64,000 nucleotides of DNA from Rhodospirillales bacterium (lineage in GTDB: Bacteria > Pseudomonadota > Alphaproteobacteria > Rhodospirillales > Casp-alpha2), in NCBI GenBank assembly GCA_021775095.1, contig JAJFII010000087.1:60835-124834 (forward strand), in the 5' to 3' direction. The notes below the pieces were generated by a model. The model made no database searches. It worked only from the letters and a program-made list of their open reading frames with translations, and was not told where the DNA came from. Every line of letters starts with the position of its first letter. Within the stretch, counting starts at the first letter, position 1. The position numbers and the translations under genes are program-made. Positions 15,881 to 25,529 of the stretch are shown one piece after another.

Positions 15881-16351
15881 TTGGACGAGATATTTGTGAC
15901 GCTGGAATCGCTTGCACCCATCACGACCCTTCGTTTCTCGCGCTGGGCCTATGCAATCGTCAACGCCGGTCATGTCCTGGCCATTGCGCTGGTGGTCGGC
16001 GGCGCGCTACCGCTGTCGTTGCGTCTGTTCGGTCTGTGGCCATCGGTACCCCGCGCCGCTGTTGTGCGTGTGCTGTCCTTGACTGCCGGAGCCGGTCTTG
16101 CGATGGCGCTGATGAGCGGCAGCCTGTTGTTCGCCACCCGGGCATCTGAATATTTGGCGAACCCGGCGTTTCAGATCAAAATCGCCTTCATTCTCATCGG
16201 TACCAGTTCAGCCGTCCTGGCCCATGCCCGCCATGGCTGGTTTCTTGACGGCGCTTCGGATATGGCCCTACGCCGCATTGCGATTGTGTCAGGAATTTGT
16301 TGGATCGGGGCGCTCGTCTCGGGACGCATGATCGCTTTTGTGAGCGGTTAA
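15881..16351 (+). CDS. Four-helix membrane protein (DUF6644-like)
   Basis: A 156-aa membrane protein with four hydrophobic segments: about residues 27-49, 62-82, 96-112 and 131-150. The combination with a DUF6152 gene recalls DUF6644 membrane proteins, but the match is from memory. TTG 15881 is the longest start; GTG 15896 is possible. Its role is probably tied to the exported partner, perhaps electron or metal handling, which is not shown by any motif. Confidence 0.6.
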   Translation: MDEIFVTLESLAPITTLRFSRWAYAIVNAGHVLAIALVVGGALPLSLRLFGLWPSVPRAAVVRVLSLTAGAGLAMALMSGSLLFATRASEYLANPAFQIKIAFILIGTSSAVLAHARHGWFLDGASDMALRRIAIVSGICWIGALVSGRMIAFVSG

Positions 16352-16394
16352 GCGCCACCTGTTCGAAGGCCGGAGCGGTCAGGCACAGCCTTTC

Positions 16395-16421
16395 AAAAGC
16401 CCGCCAAGCTGGCGGGCTTTT
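16395..16421. terminator. Bidirectional terminator
   Basis: AAAAGCCCGCCA and TGGCGGGCTTTT flank a three-base centre. A-run and T-run on either side let it serve both convergent genes, the DUF6644-like gene and the MerR-cyclase. Confidence 0.9.
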
Positions 16422-16449
16422 GTGTCGGGCACCTTTTAGGCAGATAGGT

Positions 16450-18015
16450 TCATGAAAAAGCCGTAGGGATGGATTCCAGTATTTCGGTAACAGGCAGAGA
16501 CCCGAGATCCTGTAGTTTCTTGTTCTGCGGGATATCCAGATCGACCAGATTTGAAATGCGTGAAAAGGTGGAATCGACAAATATTTTGTCTCCGTCCGCG
16601 TTAATGCGATGAATTCCATAACGAACGGAATCACGTTCACTTTGGGTCAGCCGCCCGACCAGGTTCTTTGACGCCCATACGGTCCCGCCGGTAGCAAAGT
16701 CACTTAACCGGCCACAGCGATTGACCGTGTCGCCAAGGACGGTGAATTCCAGATGCGTGTTGGTCTGATACGTCCCAAACCATTCCTGTCCTTCATCGAT
16801 ACCAACATTGAGTATGAGTTCATTGGTCCAGTTTTTACGGCCCCGCCATTGGATGTTGATGTTGCGCATTGCTTCCTGCATTTCGAGTGAGCAGTGCACC
16901 GAGTTCAGGATGTAATTGCTGTCGGGTTGCGGAAAGAAGTAACAGAGCAAGCCGTCGCCGACATGTTTGCCGTGGGTCGCATTGAACTTGCGCAGGATCG
17001 GCTCCATGGTCGACCATATCTGGTTAATCAGTTCAAAGTACTCCTCCGGTGGCAATTCCGCACAAATTTTCACCGAATTTTGGATATCGGCAACCATGAC
17101 TGATAGGGGGGTCAAGTAGGGGCGACGCTTTTTAAGGATCTCACGGATGATCACATCCCGGCGCCCCAGCAATTCGAGCAATGAATCACTTGGGCTTTGC
17201 GATGGTTCGTAGGTGAAAAAGACCCCTTCGCGGAAAAATGATGCGTAGATCAAATACCAGGAAGCCGGACTTCCGGCAGGTGCCATGTTGACCCGCGTAT
17301 GGAGCAGGGCGGCGCGATCAGCGGCTTCCGTTTCATCATAGGTGCGGAGAAGGGTTTCAACATCCTTACCATCCATCTGGGAACCGAGGGTGTAAAATCG
17401 CGCCCGCGGAATCCGGTTTTTGGCCGCCATCAGGTGAAAACGCAAGATTTCATCCCGGTCAACGGCCGTTCGGATCGGCTCTTTGTTGAGCAATAGGGGG
17501 AAGATACTGCATTCGGTGATATCCTCTGACAGGCCTTTTTCAAGGTGAAACAGGCTGTCGTTCGACGTCTCATTCGACCATTCAACCTCAAACTGGTTGT
17601 TCACCATATAAGCGGGTCCGGTTACGGCTTCGAGATTTAGTGATTGTTGAACCGGATGCACCTTGCAGGGCGGTTTGGTCGCAGCAGTAGATTCCGGCAT
17701 TTCCGCCCTATCTGCGCTCTTGCTTTGCATGTGGGCACCCAGATTTGTAACCGTGTCTTGTGATTGAGAATTAGCGATTGCAGTCCTGATTTCGTTCATT
17801 GTCATCCCCTTTTGTTTAAGCTCGTTGACCCTGGTGACGATATTTAGCGCGCTTATCGGGAAGTAACCCAAACGCTTTGCACGGCCATGTCCTATTTCAG
17901 GAGCTTTCACATGAGGACGCGGCAATATTCCCATAGCCACATAATTATTTAATGTGGCCCGCGATATACCGGTCTGCGAAAGTAGTTCTTTGCTAGTAAG
18001 CTCGTGCATTGTCAT
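16450..18015 (-). CDS. MerR-type DNA-binding domain fused to a class III nucleotide cyclase
   Basis: A 521-aa protein. Residues 1-75 are a MerR-like winged helix (LTSKELLSQTGISRATLNNYVAMGILPRP, then YFPISALNIVTRVNELKQKGMTMNEI). A middle region (about 125-300) resembles a PAS-like sensor. The C-terminal catalytic domain (about 310-480) has metal-binding aspartates in VMVADIQNS and KHVGDGLLCYFF and the segment LEFTVLGDTVNRCGRLSD. The last block reads LGDTVN where many adenylate cyclases have GDTVN, so the fold is secure. DNA binding and cyclic-nucleotide synthesis in one chain is unusual. The start is the ATG at 18015 (a second ATG is at 18009). Operator-like repeats lie upstream. Confidence 0.85.
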   Translation of the reverse strand: MTMHELTSKELLSQTGISRATLNNYVAMGILPRPHVKAPEIGHGRAKRLGYFPISALNIVTRVNELKQKGMTMNEIRTAIANSQSQDTVTNLGAHMQSKSADRAEMPESTAATKPPCKVHPVQQSLNLEAVTGPAYMVNNQFEVEWSNETSNDSLFHLEKGLSEDITECSIFPLLLNKEPIRTAVDRDEILRFHLMAAKNRIPRARFYTLGSQMDGKDVETLLRTYDETEAADRAALLHTRVNMAPAGSPASWYLIYASFFREGVFFTYEPSQSPSDSLLELLGRRDVIIREILKKRRPYLTPLSVMVADIQNSVKICAELPPEEYFELINQIWSTMEPILRKFNATHGKHVGDGLLCYFFPQPDSNYILNSVHCSLEMQEAMRNINIQWRGRKNWTNELILNVGIDEGQEWFGTYQTNTHLEFTVLGDTVNRCGRLSDFATGGTVWASKNLVGRLTQSERDSVRYGIHRINADGDKIFVDSTFSRISNLVDLDIPQNKKLQDLGSLPVTEILESIPTAFS

Positions 18016-18025
18016 TAATTAAGAG

Positions 18026-18065
18026 TCTAAACAAACTGTCCATTTATGTTAACAGTTTATTTAGA
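18026..18065. promoter_or_regulatory. Operator-like inverted repeat upstream of the MerR-cyclase
   Basis: TCTAAACAAACTGT and ACAGTTTATTTAGA are inverse at 13 of 14 positions, 12 bp apart, 10-50 bp upstream of the start. It is a plausible autoregulatory MerR-type site, and its outer part matches the 13-bp units at 18261-18339. Confidence 0.65.
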
Positions 18066-18246
18066 CAGTTTAATTTTTTATTGTCAATTTTAATTTTCGA
18101 CGAAACTCGAGCCAAATACCGGAAGTGATGGATATTTGGATGGGTGATAAAGGGAGGACCGGACTCTATGAATCAAACACTTACCCAGCCGATCCCCCAT
18201 AGTTGCCTTTAAATCGGTCGAACTTCGCACATTGAAGGGGCTAAGC

Positions 18247-18339
18247 GGACTGTCTATGCAAAGAGTCCAATCAGAGAGTCCAAATGGATAGCCCAATTAG
18301 GGATATCCAAGTAGAGAGTCTAAATAGAGAGTCTAGACA
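18247..18339. repeat. Tandem array of degenerate 13-bp units
   Basis: Consecutive units near GAGAGTCTAAATA start at 18261, 18274, 18287, 18300 (14 bp), 18314 and 18327, with an eroded seventh at 18247. The same motif (AAGAGTCTAAACA) occurs at the MerR-cyclase promoter at 18021. It looks like a multi-site protein-binding array. The rest of 18066-18246 and 18340-18571 shows no gene. Confidence 0.75.
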
Positions 18340-18571
18340 TAAGGCCTGGCCGCACCAAACTGGACAACAGACTTGTATGGTAAACATCCGGTGAGGCTCA
18401 CCATCGACGTGATTAGGCAAACTGTCGGCCCCAACGTGTATTAACAGATCTTCATAGCACCGACATTCTGTGGTTATATAGCCGGAGTAGCCTAGACGTT
18501 ACATGCTCAGTATGCGTACGGCTGGATTGGGCTGGAAACGCTATCTGATAACGCCTTAGGGGGCCTTACCG

Positions 18572-19425
18572 ATGCCAAAATGTTTGACAATAACCCTGAT
18601 TCGATATGGTTTCATCGCGATTGTATTTTGTTTGGCATTTCCTTCGGGCAGCCTTGCAGCCACGATTAAAATCGGCGGAACGGGTGCGGCCTCGGGAACC
18701 ATGCGACTCCTGGCGGAGGAATTCATAAAAACCCAACCGGATGTCTCCATGAAATTCCAACCAGTTTAGGTAGCGGGGGAGGCATCAAAGCTGTTCTAGA
18801 AGGTGCGTTGGATATATCGCTCAGTTCAAGACCCCTAAAAGCCAAGGAAAAAAAGTCTTATACAGTGGCGACGTTATATGCGCTCACGCCGTTTTTACTG
18901 GTTACCAAAGCAACTGCGTCCAACCCCGCACCAAATCTGTCTACGGCGGAATTGGTCAAAGTATTTTCAGGTGAGGCCGTGCAATGGCAGGGCGGGGTAC
19001 CAATTCGCATCATTCTCAGGCGCAAGCAGGATACCTCAACCAAGATTCTCATTTCTCATTTCAATGGGATGGCTGAGGTGTTGGTGCAAGCGCGGGCGAT
19101 TCCGGGCATACCTGTCGCGCTGAGCGAGCAGGATAATATGGACCTAGCCGAGACCATGACTGGTTCGCTTACAACAGGGTCATTGAGTGCAATTCTTGCT
19201 GAAAAGCGGGCTCTCACCCCAATCGCCATTGACGCCGTGGCTCCAACCGTTGAAAACTTGGCTCCTGGTGCTTATAAAATTTCGAAATATTTTTATCTCG
19301 TAACCGGTTCCCAAACGAGCGAATTGGCGCAGCAGTTTATTCGTTTTATTCGATCACCAGACGGAACACGTATTCTTAAGCGCGCAGGCAATTTGGCTGT
19401 TTCTACCGAGGGACAACCAATGTGA
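18572..19425 (+). pseudogene. PstS-like substrate-binding protein, frameshifted
   Basis: The first frame (18572-18769) encodes a signal peptide and IKIGGTGAASGTMRLLAEEFIKTQPDVSMKFQP, then a premature TAG. One base lost at about 18764 would restore the phase and give LGSGGGIKAVLEGALDISLSSRPL, which continues as the open frame to TGA 19425. The whole matches the PBP-like phosphate-binding domain (PstS/SphX type), about 285 aa. The stop overlaps the start of the next gene, a histidine kinase, so they were once one operon, likely a ligand-binding protein and sensor. Confidence 0.85.
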
Positions 19426-20862
19426 TGGTTTCGCAAAATAAAGACGACCTCTATCGCCAACGGCTGAGCCGTCTTCGATGGGTTTTGACATGAATGGCCG
19501 CCGTCATTTCCATGCTCGTCCTGATCGCGATTCCGGCAATCTTTTTTGCAACGACCTATAAATATGAAACGTTGCGGATCAACAGTAGCGCCCGGATACG
19601 CGCCGATATGCTTTCGACATTCATTTACAAGCATCCGGATTTCTGGAAGTTCAACGTCCCCAGACTGGAAGAGATACTCCAACATCAGACCGGAAATCCG
19701 CAGCTCTCACTTTTAATTGATTTGAATGATAAGACCATTGCCTCATCGCAGCCCGCACCAGAAAACGAAGAAATGCAAACGTCACTTGGCCTTCATATGG
19801 AAGGGATCGCTACCGTATTCGAAGGGCGGGTCCATGTAGGCTCGGTTCATGTCGTCCAGAGCCTTTCGCCAATCGTGGTGTCGACGAGCTGGGTAGGATT
19901 TTTTAGTCTTTTTTTGGCCGGGGCGATTTTTGCAATCCTCAAGACGCTGTCTCTGCGTGCCCTACAGGACAGAATTACACAAATGCAGGAGACCGAACAG
20001 ACCTTGGAAACGCAAGTCGTCGAGTTGGAGGAAACTCACCGTAAGCTCAAATTACAGGGCGAAACCGTGACCCGTATGGCTGATGACCTGCGTGAAGCGC
20101 ACGATGATCTGGAACAACGGGTTCATGAGCGCACTTTGGAACTTGAAAATGCAAGAGACGAAGCCAATGCCGCAATATACTTAAATCCGACCTTATTACG
20201 ACCATGAGCCACGAACTGAGAACACCCCTGACGTCGATTGTTGGTTCATTGCGATTACTTACAGAAGGCGTCGCCGGAGCAGACCCAGAAAATTCTGCCA
20301 CGCTGCTTGACATCGCTTGGCGCAATAGCGGTTTCCTCGCTGAAATTATAAATGATATTCTTAATGTCGAAAAACTTGATGCAAGTGCCATGCAGTTCCA
20401 AATTCAAAAACTGGACTTGACGGAATTGATCGAACGAGCCGTCGACCTGAATTCTGGATTTGCAGAGGAACATGGCGTGCGGTTTGAATTTGTCGATCCA
20501 GGTTGCAAAATCAAAGTTAGGGGGGACGATACTAAGCTTTTGCAGGTTATGGCGAACCTGCTTCTAATGCCGCCAACTTTTCCCCAAACGGCAGGTGCGT
20601 AACGACGTCGCTAACCCAGGATAACAGGGCGGTCCGGGTCAGCATTTCGGATGAAGGTCCAGGCGTCCCTGAGGACATCCGCGACAGATTATTCGAAAAG
20701 TTTGTGCGCGGTGATAATGTCGACAACCGAAATCCCGGTGGGACCGGGCTTGGTCTCAATATTTCACGATCAATTGTCGAAAAACATAATGGGACGATTG
20801 CTTTCGACACTCAAATAGGGATCGGAACGACGTTCTTCTTCACACTTCCAGTGGTACATTGA
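19425..20862 (+). pseudogene. Membrane histidine kinase, multiply disrupted
   Basis: From ATG 19425 the frame meets TGA at about 19488, where TGG (Trp) would be expected between LRWVLT and MAAVISM. It continues with a transmembrane helix, a periplasmic domain, a second helix and a coiled coil. A frameshift near 20180 separates this from the phosphorylation helix MSHELRTPLTSIVGSL, and a second near 20570 separates NLL from SNAANFSPNG-like residues of the ATPase domain. The last part (SISDEGPGVPEDIRDRLFEKFVRGD, GGTGLGLNIS) runs to TGA 20862. Three lesions make it a true pseudogene rather than a reading error. Confidence 0.88.
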
Positions 20863-21577
20863 CGGTTGCAGATTATGGAAAACCAGATTGTTACATCTCT
20901 TGCGGGTTGGTGCGCCGCACCAGAGGCACCTGTTCCGTTTAGCCCCACAACACTGAAAATGGTTTAGCCTAAAACAATTCCCAAGGTCTCATCCGCCATC
21001 GGATGCTCGCTATCGCAGATGACCCGAAAACGGAACCGTAGGCACCGTGGGGATCGACGGGTCGTTCATCTCATAGGTTGCGCTGAAATTACATTCATCT
21101 GACATACAACGCTCCCGGATTGAAGTGTTCCAGCATGTAGTTCGGGTGATCCGACGCCAATTCAGGAGCGGCATGGCCGCCGCCCGTTAAATCTGGCTAA
21201 GGCATAACCTGTCAGGTGAATACAATTTCAGCACATATTGACTTCCAATACGTCAGCAAACATATTGACTTCCAATAGGTTACTAACTTCTCGCAGCGGC
21301 CGAGATAACGCCACACAGCGGTGGCATGCGCGGGCGATGCAGATGGGTTTTCTGAGCGCATGATACAGGACCACGATGGGAATAATGAAATTTTAATTAT
21401 GAAGATGAATTATCGGGTGATAATGAAAACAATGGCGTTTCGTAAGTAAAATAGCTGACGTTAATGTCTGCGCAACTCTCTCTATCCAGAAGTTAAATCA
21501 CGCCTTGCTATAGGTCTCAATAGTACCAATTTCCGGAAATCATTAAAGATTGACCGCTGTGACGAGAGAATATTTTA
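20863..21577. other. 715-bp region without an intact gene
   Basis: No convincing open frame. On the minus strand around 21020-21190 short frames read like eroded protein (for example NYMLEHFNPGALYV), perhaps a gene remnant, but I cannot name it. An 18-bp direct repeat lies at 21233-21277. The end of the region should hold the promoter of the hybrid kinase. Confidence 0.5.
21233..21277 (+). repeat. 18-bp direct repeat pair
   Basis: ACATATTGACTTCCAATA occurs at 21233-21250 and again at 21260-21277, a 27-bp period. Each copy contains TTGAC. Confidence 0.85.
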
Positions 21578-24500
21578 ATGGGGCGGAATTATTCGGTGAA
21601 GACAAACAAAATAGGGCGCATGCAAAAATATACTCATTCAAAGCATGACTTTTCTGACCGCCGTAATCTAGTCACAAAACCACTTATAATTTTATCATCT
21701 GTTCTCAGCCTGGCCCTGTCGGTTGCGCTTTTCGGCATTTACTGGAATGAACAAAAAGTATTGGATACTCAAGTATTTGAGAAAACCCATCGTGTGTTGC
21801 TTGCACTGCAAGCCGCTCATACCCAGGCGATGATCCACCGGGGAAACAAAACCGACGGCAACGCTGTAATTGCTGCCATTAATGGTACTGTTGAAAATAT
21901 CTCAGCGCTTGAACAGAATATGAAGCTTTGGCTGTTTATGGGGCCAAAAGTTGTTGCCTACCAACAGAAGCAGGGGAGTAATGAAGTCGAGCCTCCGTTG
22001 GATGAAATTGACCGAGAAGTTCAAAACTCCCAAAAAACGGTTAAGCGATTTATTACCGAAACCAAATTCCGTCACACCATGCCGGTTATTTTAGGAAAAG
22101 GGTTAGCCAACAATCCAAAATGTTTTACGTGTCATGGCCAAGATATGGGCTTGGAAAACGGCGAACTGATTGGCGGTATTTCTGCTTCCTATGACGCGAC
22201 ATTAGAAGTATCTGATTTGTACGCTTTTATGCGTAATGTCACTGTGTACATGGTTTCAATAATAATTTTCGTAGCCACCATTTTGTATTTTTTACTGACC
22301 AAATATATCTCCAGGCCAATCAATTCGATGGCAGAAATACTTGAAAAAATTTCGAAAGGGACAGAGGGAGTAGAAGTTCCAGATCCTGCCAAAACCGATA
22401 GCCGTGAAATCGCAACGCTTTTATATTCAGCAGCCATATTTAATGAGCATTCTAAGAATCAAGTTGAGGAACTGCGGTTTGCTCTTGATGAGCATGCGAT
22501 TGTCAGCATCGCCGATGTCAAAGGCGATATAACCTATGCCAACGACAAGTTCTGTGAGATCAGTAAATACAGCCATGAAGAATTAATTGGCAGCAATCAT
22601 AATATCATTAAATCAGACGAACATTCAGATGAGTTCTGGGTGGATATGTGGAAAGTCATTGCCAATGGCTCCACGTGGCAGGGTGAGATCAAGAACAGGA
22701 ACAAGTTGGGAGGTGATTACTGGGTCAAAACAACGATTGTCCCGACCCTGAATGAAGGCGGCAAGCCTATCCAATATGTTAGCATACGCACCGATGTTAC
22801 CGCCGATAAACAAAATAAGGCCGCGTTGATAACTGCCAACGAGGATGCGGAACGGCACGTTCTAGAACTCTCCGACACACAAGAACGCCTTGAAAAAGTA
22901 GCCTCCGAGCAGATAGCGTTATCTGAAGACCTCTCAATTGAGCGTGACCGGGCTAAGGCAGCTAACATCGCCAAGTCCGAATTTCTGTCGACGATGAGCC
23001 ATGAGATCAGGACCCCGTTGAACGGTGTTTTGGGTTTAGCGCAGTTATTAAAAGATACGAAACTCGACGAAGATCAAGAGGCCAAAGTAAACACTATTCT
23101 TTCTTCAGGTCAGAGCCTTCTTGCGATTATAAATGACGTGCTCGATATGAGTAAAATCGAGGCTGGCGGGCTTGAATTGGAAGAAAAGGCCTTTTCTTTG
23201 CCAGTATTGATTTCGACGATCACAATTTTGTTCCAAAGCTTGGCTGATGATAAAGGTATAGAACTGGCTGTAAGCTGCGATATCGTATCCGAAATGGTGC
23301 TTAAAGGCGATCCGGTTCGATTGCGCCAAATTCTGTGGAACCTCTTAAGTAATGCGATCAAATTCACCGAACAGGGGCGCGTTCATTTGACTATTGAAGT
23401 CGCAGGTGACGCAATTGATATGGGTAAGCTAATACCTTCTCCAAAAGACCATTTGTTGTATTTTGCGGTTGAAGACACAGGAGCCGGGATTGCTCCCCAT
23501 CGAGTTGACGCCATCTTTGATGCGTTTACTCAGGAAGACAGCACGATAACCCGCAAACATGGGGGGACGGGGTTAGGTCTATCCATCGTTAAACAATTAA
23601 CAGAACTCATGGGCGGAACAATCAGCGCTGATAGTGAACTTGGCATAGGAACCAGATTCATTGCCTATATCCCGTTTGATGCGGCAACGGATGATGAAGT
23701 TGAAGCGATATCGTTGCGGGCATCAAATACGGCGAACCTGAAATCAGAGGCTCTAAATATCCTAATTGCCGAGGACAACGAAATTAACGCTGCCATCGTA
23801 ATGGCATTTTTGGACAAGTTCGGTCACTCTGTAAAACGTGTGGAAAACGGAATATTGGCAGTCGATGCTGCGAAGGAAGGTTGGGCCGACCTGATCCTCA
23901 TGGATATCCATATGCCCGAAATGAATGGTATTGATGCGACCAGGGCCATCTGTGCAACGAAAATCGGAAAGAACACTCCTATTGTTGGGTTAACTGCCGA
24001 AGCCTTCACCGACCGTCATGCGCAATTTATCGAAGCGGGAATGGTAGATGTATTGACTAAACCGTTCACGGAGCAACAACTGGCGGACACACTTGCGGCT
24101 AATCGGCTTATTGACAGGCCGAGCGAGAGCGATGACGACGTGATCGACTTGGAAGACAGGCCCGTTGGTGGCGCTTCTGAGGGCGCAACAGATGTTGCCA
24201 GTGAGACCGGCGCGTCGAAGGACGATGATGCCCTTGTAGGAGATGAAGAAAAGTTAGCAAATTTCTGCAATCATTTACCTGCCGAGGTAATGTCAAAGCT
24301 GTTGATGGAAGCACAGAGCTCGCTTCAAAACCACCTTTTTGAACTCCAACAGGCAGTGCAGGACAATAATTCACAAAAGATCCGTGAAGCAGCCCATTCG
24401 ATCAAAGGCTCTAGCGGATCGATGTTTGCAATGCGACTTTCAGAAATGGCGATGGAGATCGAAGAAAGTTCGGATGATATTGAGGTCATTCGCGAATTAA

Positions 24501-24592
24501 TGGGCGGGTTTGAATTGGCCGCTGCTGACGCGATCAAATGGTGGGACGCGCAATCGGATGAACTGTACAAAGGGCGCAACACGGACCTGTGA
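21578..24592 (+). CDS. Hybrid sensor kinase with periplasmic haem-c motif (DUF3365-PAS-HisKA-HATPase-REC-Hpt)
   Basis: A 1004-aa inner-membrane kinase. TM1 is at about 35-55 and TM2 at about 217-238. Between them is a DUF3365/Tll0287-like sensor with a CXXCH motif (CFTCH, about residues 181-185), which predicts a covalent c-type haem in the periplasm. A linker and PAS domain (about 300-420) lead to the phospho-His in MSHEIRTPLNG (about 475), an ATPase domain (NAIKFTEQG, DTGAGI, GGTGLGLSI), a receiver with Asp in LILMDIHMPEMNG (about 773) and a C-terminal Hpt domain (HSIKGSSGS, about 938). It is thus a complete phosphorelay without a cognate regulator nearby. A redox or gas signal is inferred. 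Confidence 0.92.
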   Translation: MGRNYSVKTNKIGRMQKYTHSKHDFSDRRNLVTKPLIILSSVLSLALSVALFGIYWNEQKVLDTQVFEKTHRVLLALQAAHTQAMIHRGNKTDGNAVIAAINGTVENISALEQNMKLWLFMGPKVVAYQQKQGSNEVEPPLDEIDREVQNSQKTVKRFITETKFRHTMPVILGKGLANNPKCFTCHGQDMGLENGELIGGISASYDATLEVSDLYAFMRNVTVYMVSIIIFVATILYFLLTKYISRPINSMAEILEKISKGTEGVEVPDPAKTDSREIATLLYSAAIFNEHSKNQVEELRFALDEHAIVSIADVKGDITYANDKFCEISKYSHEELIGSNHNIIKSDEHSDEFWVDMWKVIANGSTWQGEIKNRNKLGGDYWVKTTIVPTLNEGGKPIQYVSIRTDVTADKQNKAALITANEDAERHVLELSDTQERLEKVASEQIALSEDLSIERDRAKAANIAKSEFLSTMSHEIRTPLNGVLGLAQLLKDTKLDEDQEAKVNTILSSGQSLLAIINDVLDMSKIEAGGLELEEKAFSLPVLISTITILFQSLADDKGIELAVSCDIVSEMVLKGDPVRLRQILWNLLSNAIKFTEQGRVHLTIEVAGDAIDMGKLIPSPKDHLLYFAVEDTGAGIAPHRVDAIFDAFTQEDSTITRKHGGTGLGLSIVKQLTELMGGTISADSELGIGTRFIAYIPFDAATDDEVEAISLRASNTANLKSEALNILIAEDNEINAAIVMAFLDKFGHSVKRVENGILAVDAAKEGWADLILMDIHMPEMNGIDATRAICATKIGKNTPIVGLTAEAFTDRHAQFIEAGMVDVLTKPFTEQQLADTLAANRLIDRPSESDDDVIDLEDRPVGGASEGATDVASETGASKDDDALVGDEEKLANFCNHLPAEVMSKLLMEAQSSLQNHLFELQQAVQDNNSQKIREAAHSIKGSSGSMFAMRLSEMAMEIEESSDDIEVIRELMGGFELAAADAIKWWDAQSDELYKGRNTDL

Positions 24593-24622
24593 CTTATCTG
24601 AATACCCAGTTTTTAGCGACGT

Positions 24623-25354
24623 TCATTTGGTCGTAACAAGGCGGTAACCAACGTCGCACTCATCAAGGGTAAGCAATTCAGAGTACCGCTGTGTCCAGGT
24701 GCCGGTATCCAGATCGCTTTGCAGTTTTTTTAACCCCTCATATATCGTGTCGATCGTCCAGAAGGAAGACATGGCGGCGGTAATTTTCGGGTCGAGATAG
24801 GCCGCTGGCCGCCGCCAATAGGCATACAGGAAGCCGTCGCTGCAATCATGGGGAATTGGAACGGCAGCAATCTCTACCGGCCCTAACCAGTCCCCATAGT
24901 CTGCCATCCTTGGCATTATCACTTCGTCCAATTTAACAAGTTCGGGAATGTAGTCGGTAAGCCAGCTCCCCTGATGCGACGGATCGAAGGTCAGGATGAC
25001 AACCGGGCCCCGTGTCACCCGGCGCATTTCTTCGAGTCCTTTCTGTTTGTCGGCCCAATGGTGAACCGTCAGGACCGCCATCGACGCATCAAAGGACTTA
25101 TCGTCGAAGGGCAAGTTTTCGGCATAACCCTGAATGACTGCAGTTGCTGAGGAGCTGCGTTGTCGGATCATTTCCAAGGACGGTTCAATCGCCGTGACTT
25201 GCCTGTCGGCAGGCTCGTAAGACCCCGCTCCGGCACCAACATTAAGGATAGTTTTTGCAGCCCCCAGATGGCTCCTGATCACCATCTCGATCCGCGAGTC
25301 CGGTTTCCTGAGATCAGAATAATTGACGCCGATTGTATTGTAGGATGTGTGCAT
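24623..25354 (-). CDS. Class I SAM-dependent methyltransferase
   Basis: A 243-aa protein of the Methyltransf_11 type: motif I ILNVGAGAGSYEP, the acidic residue in VTAIEPS, then LPFDDKSFDASMAVLTVHHW and LEEMRRVTRGPVVILTFDP. ATG 25354 is chosen over a TTG at 25369 because GAGG lies upstream of it. The substrate is unknown. It converges on the hybrid kinase gene, 30 bp apart. Confidence 0.85.
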   Translation of the reverse strand: MHTSYNTIGVNYSDLRKPDSRIEMVIRSHLGAAKTILNVGAGAGSYEPADRQVTAIEPSLEMIRQRSSSATAVIQGYAENLPFDDKSFDASMAVLTVHHWADKQKGLEEMRRVTRGPVVILTFDPSHQGSWLTDYIPELVKLDEVIMPRMADYGDWLGPVEIAAVPIPHDCSDGFLYAYWRRPAAYLDPKITAAMSSFWTIDTIYEGLKKLQSDLDTGTWTQRYSELLTLDECDVGYRLVTTK

Positions 25355-25529
25355 AGTGCCTCGTAACACTCACCGACAACCATGTCAAAACAGGTTCGCT
25401 TCGGGCAAATCCGCAAAGTCGTTAACGGCCCAGGACCGGGTCCGCGTATCGGTCTGAATGCAAAAATTTACTTTTCCTGTGGGAATTGGCCCCCGGCGGC
25501 CCGGTCGAACCGCTGGCTCTTGTTAGCAA

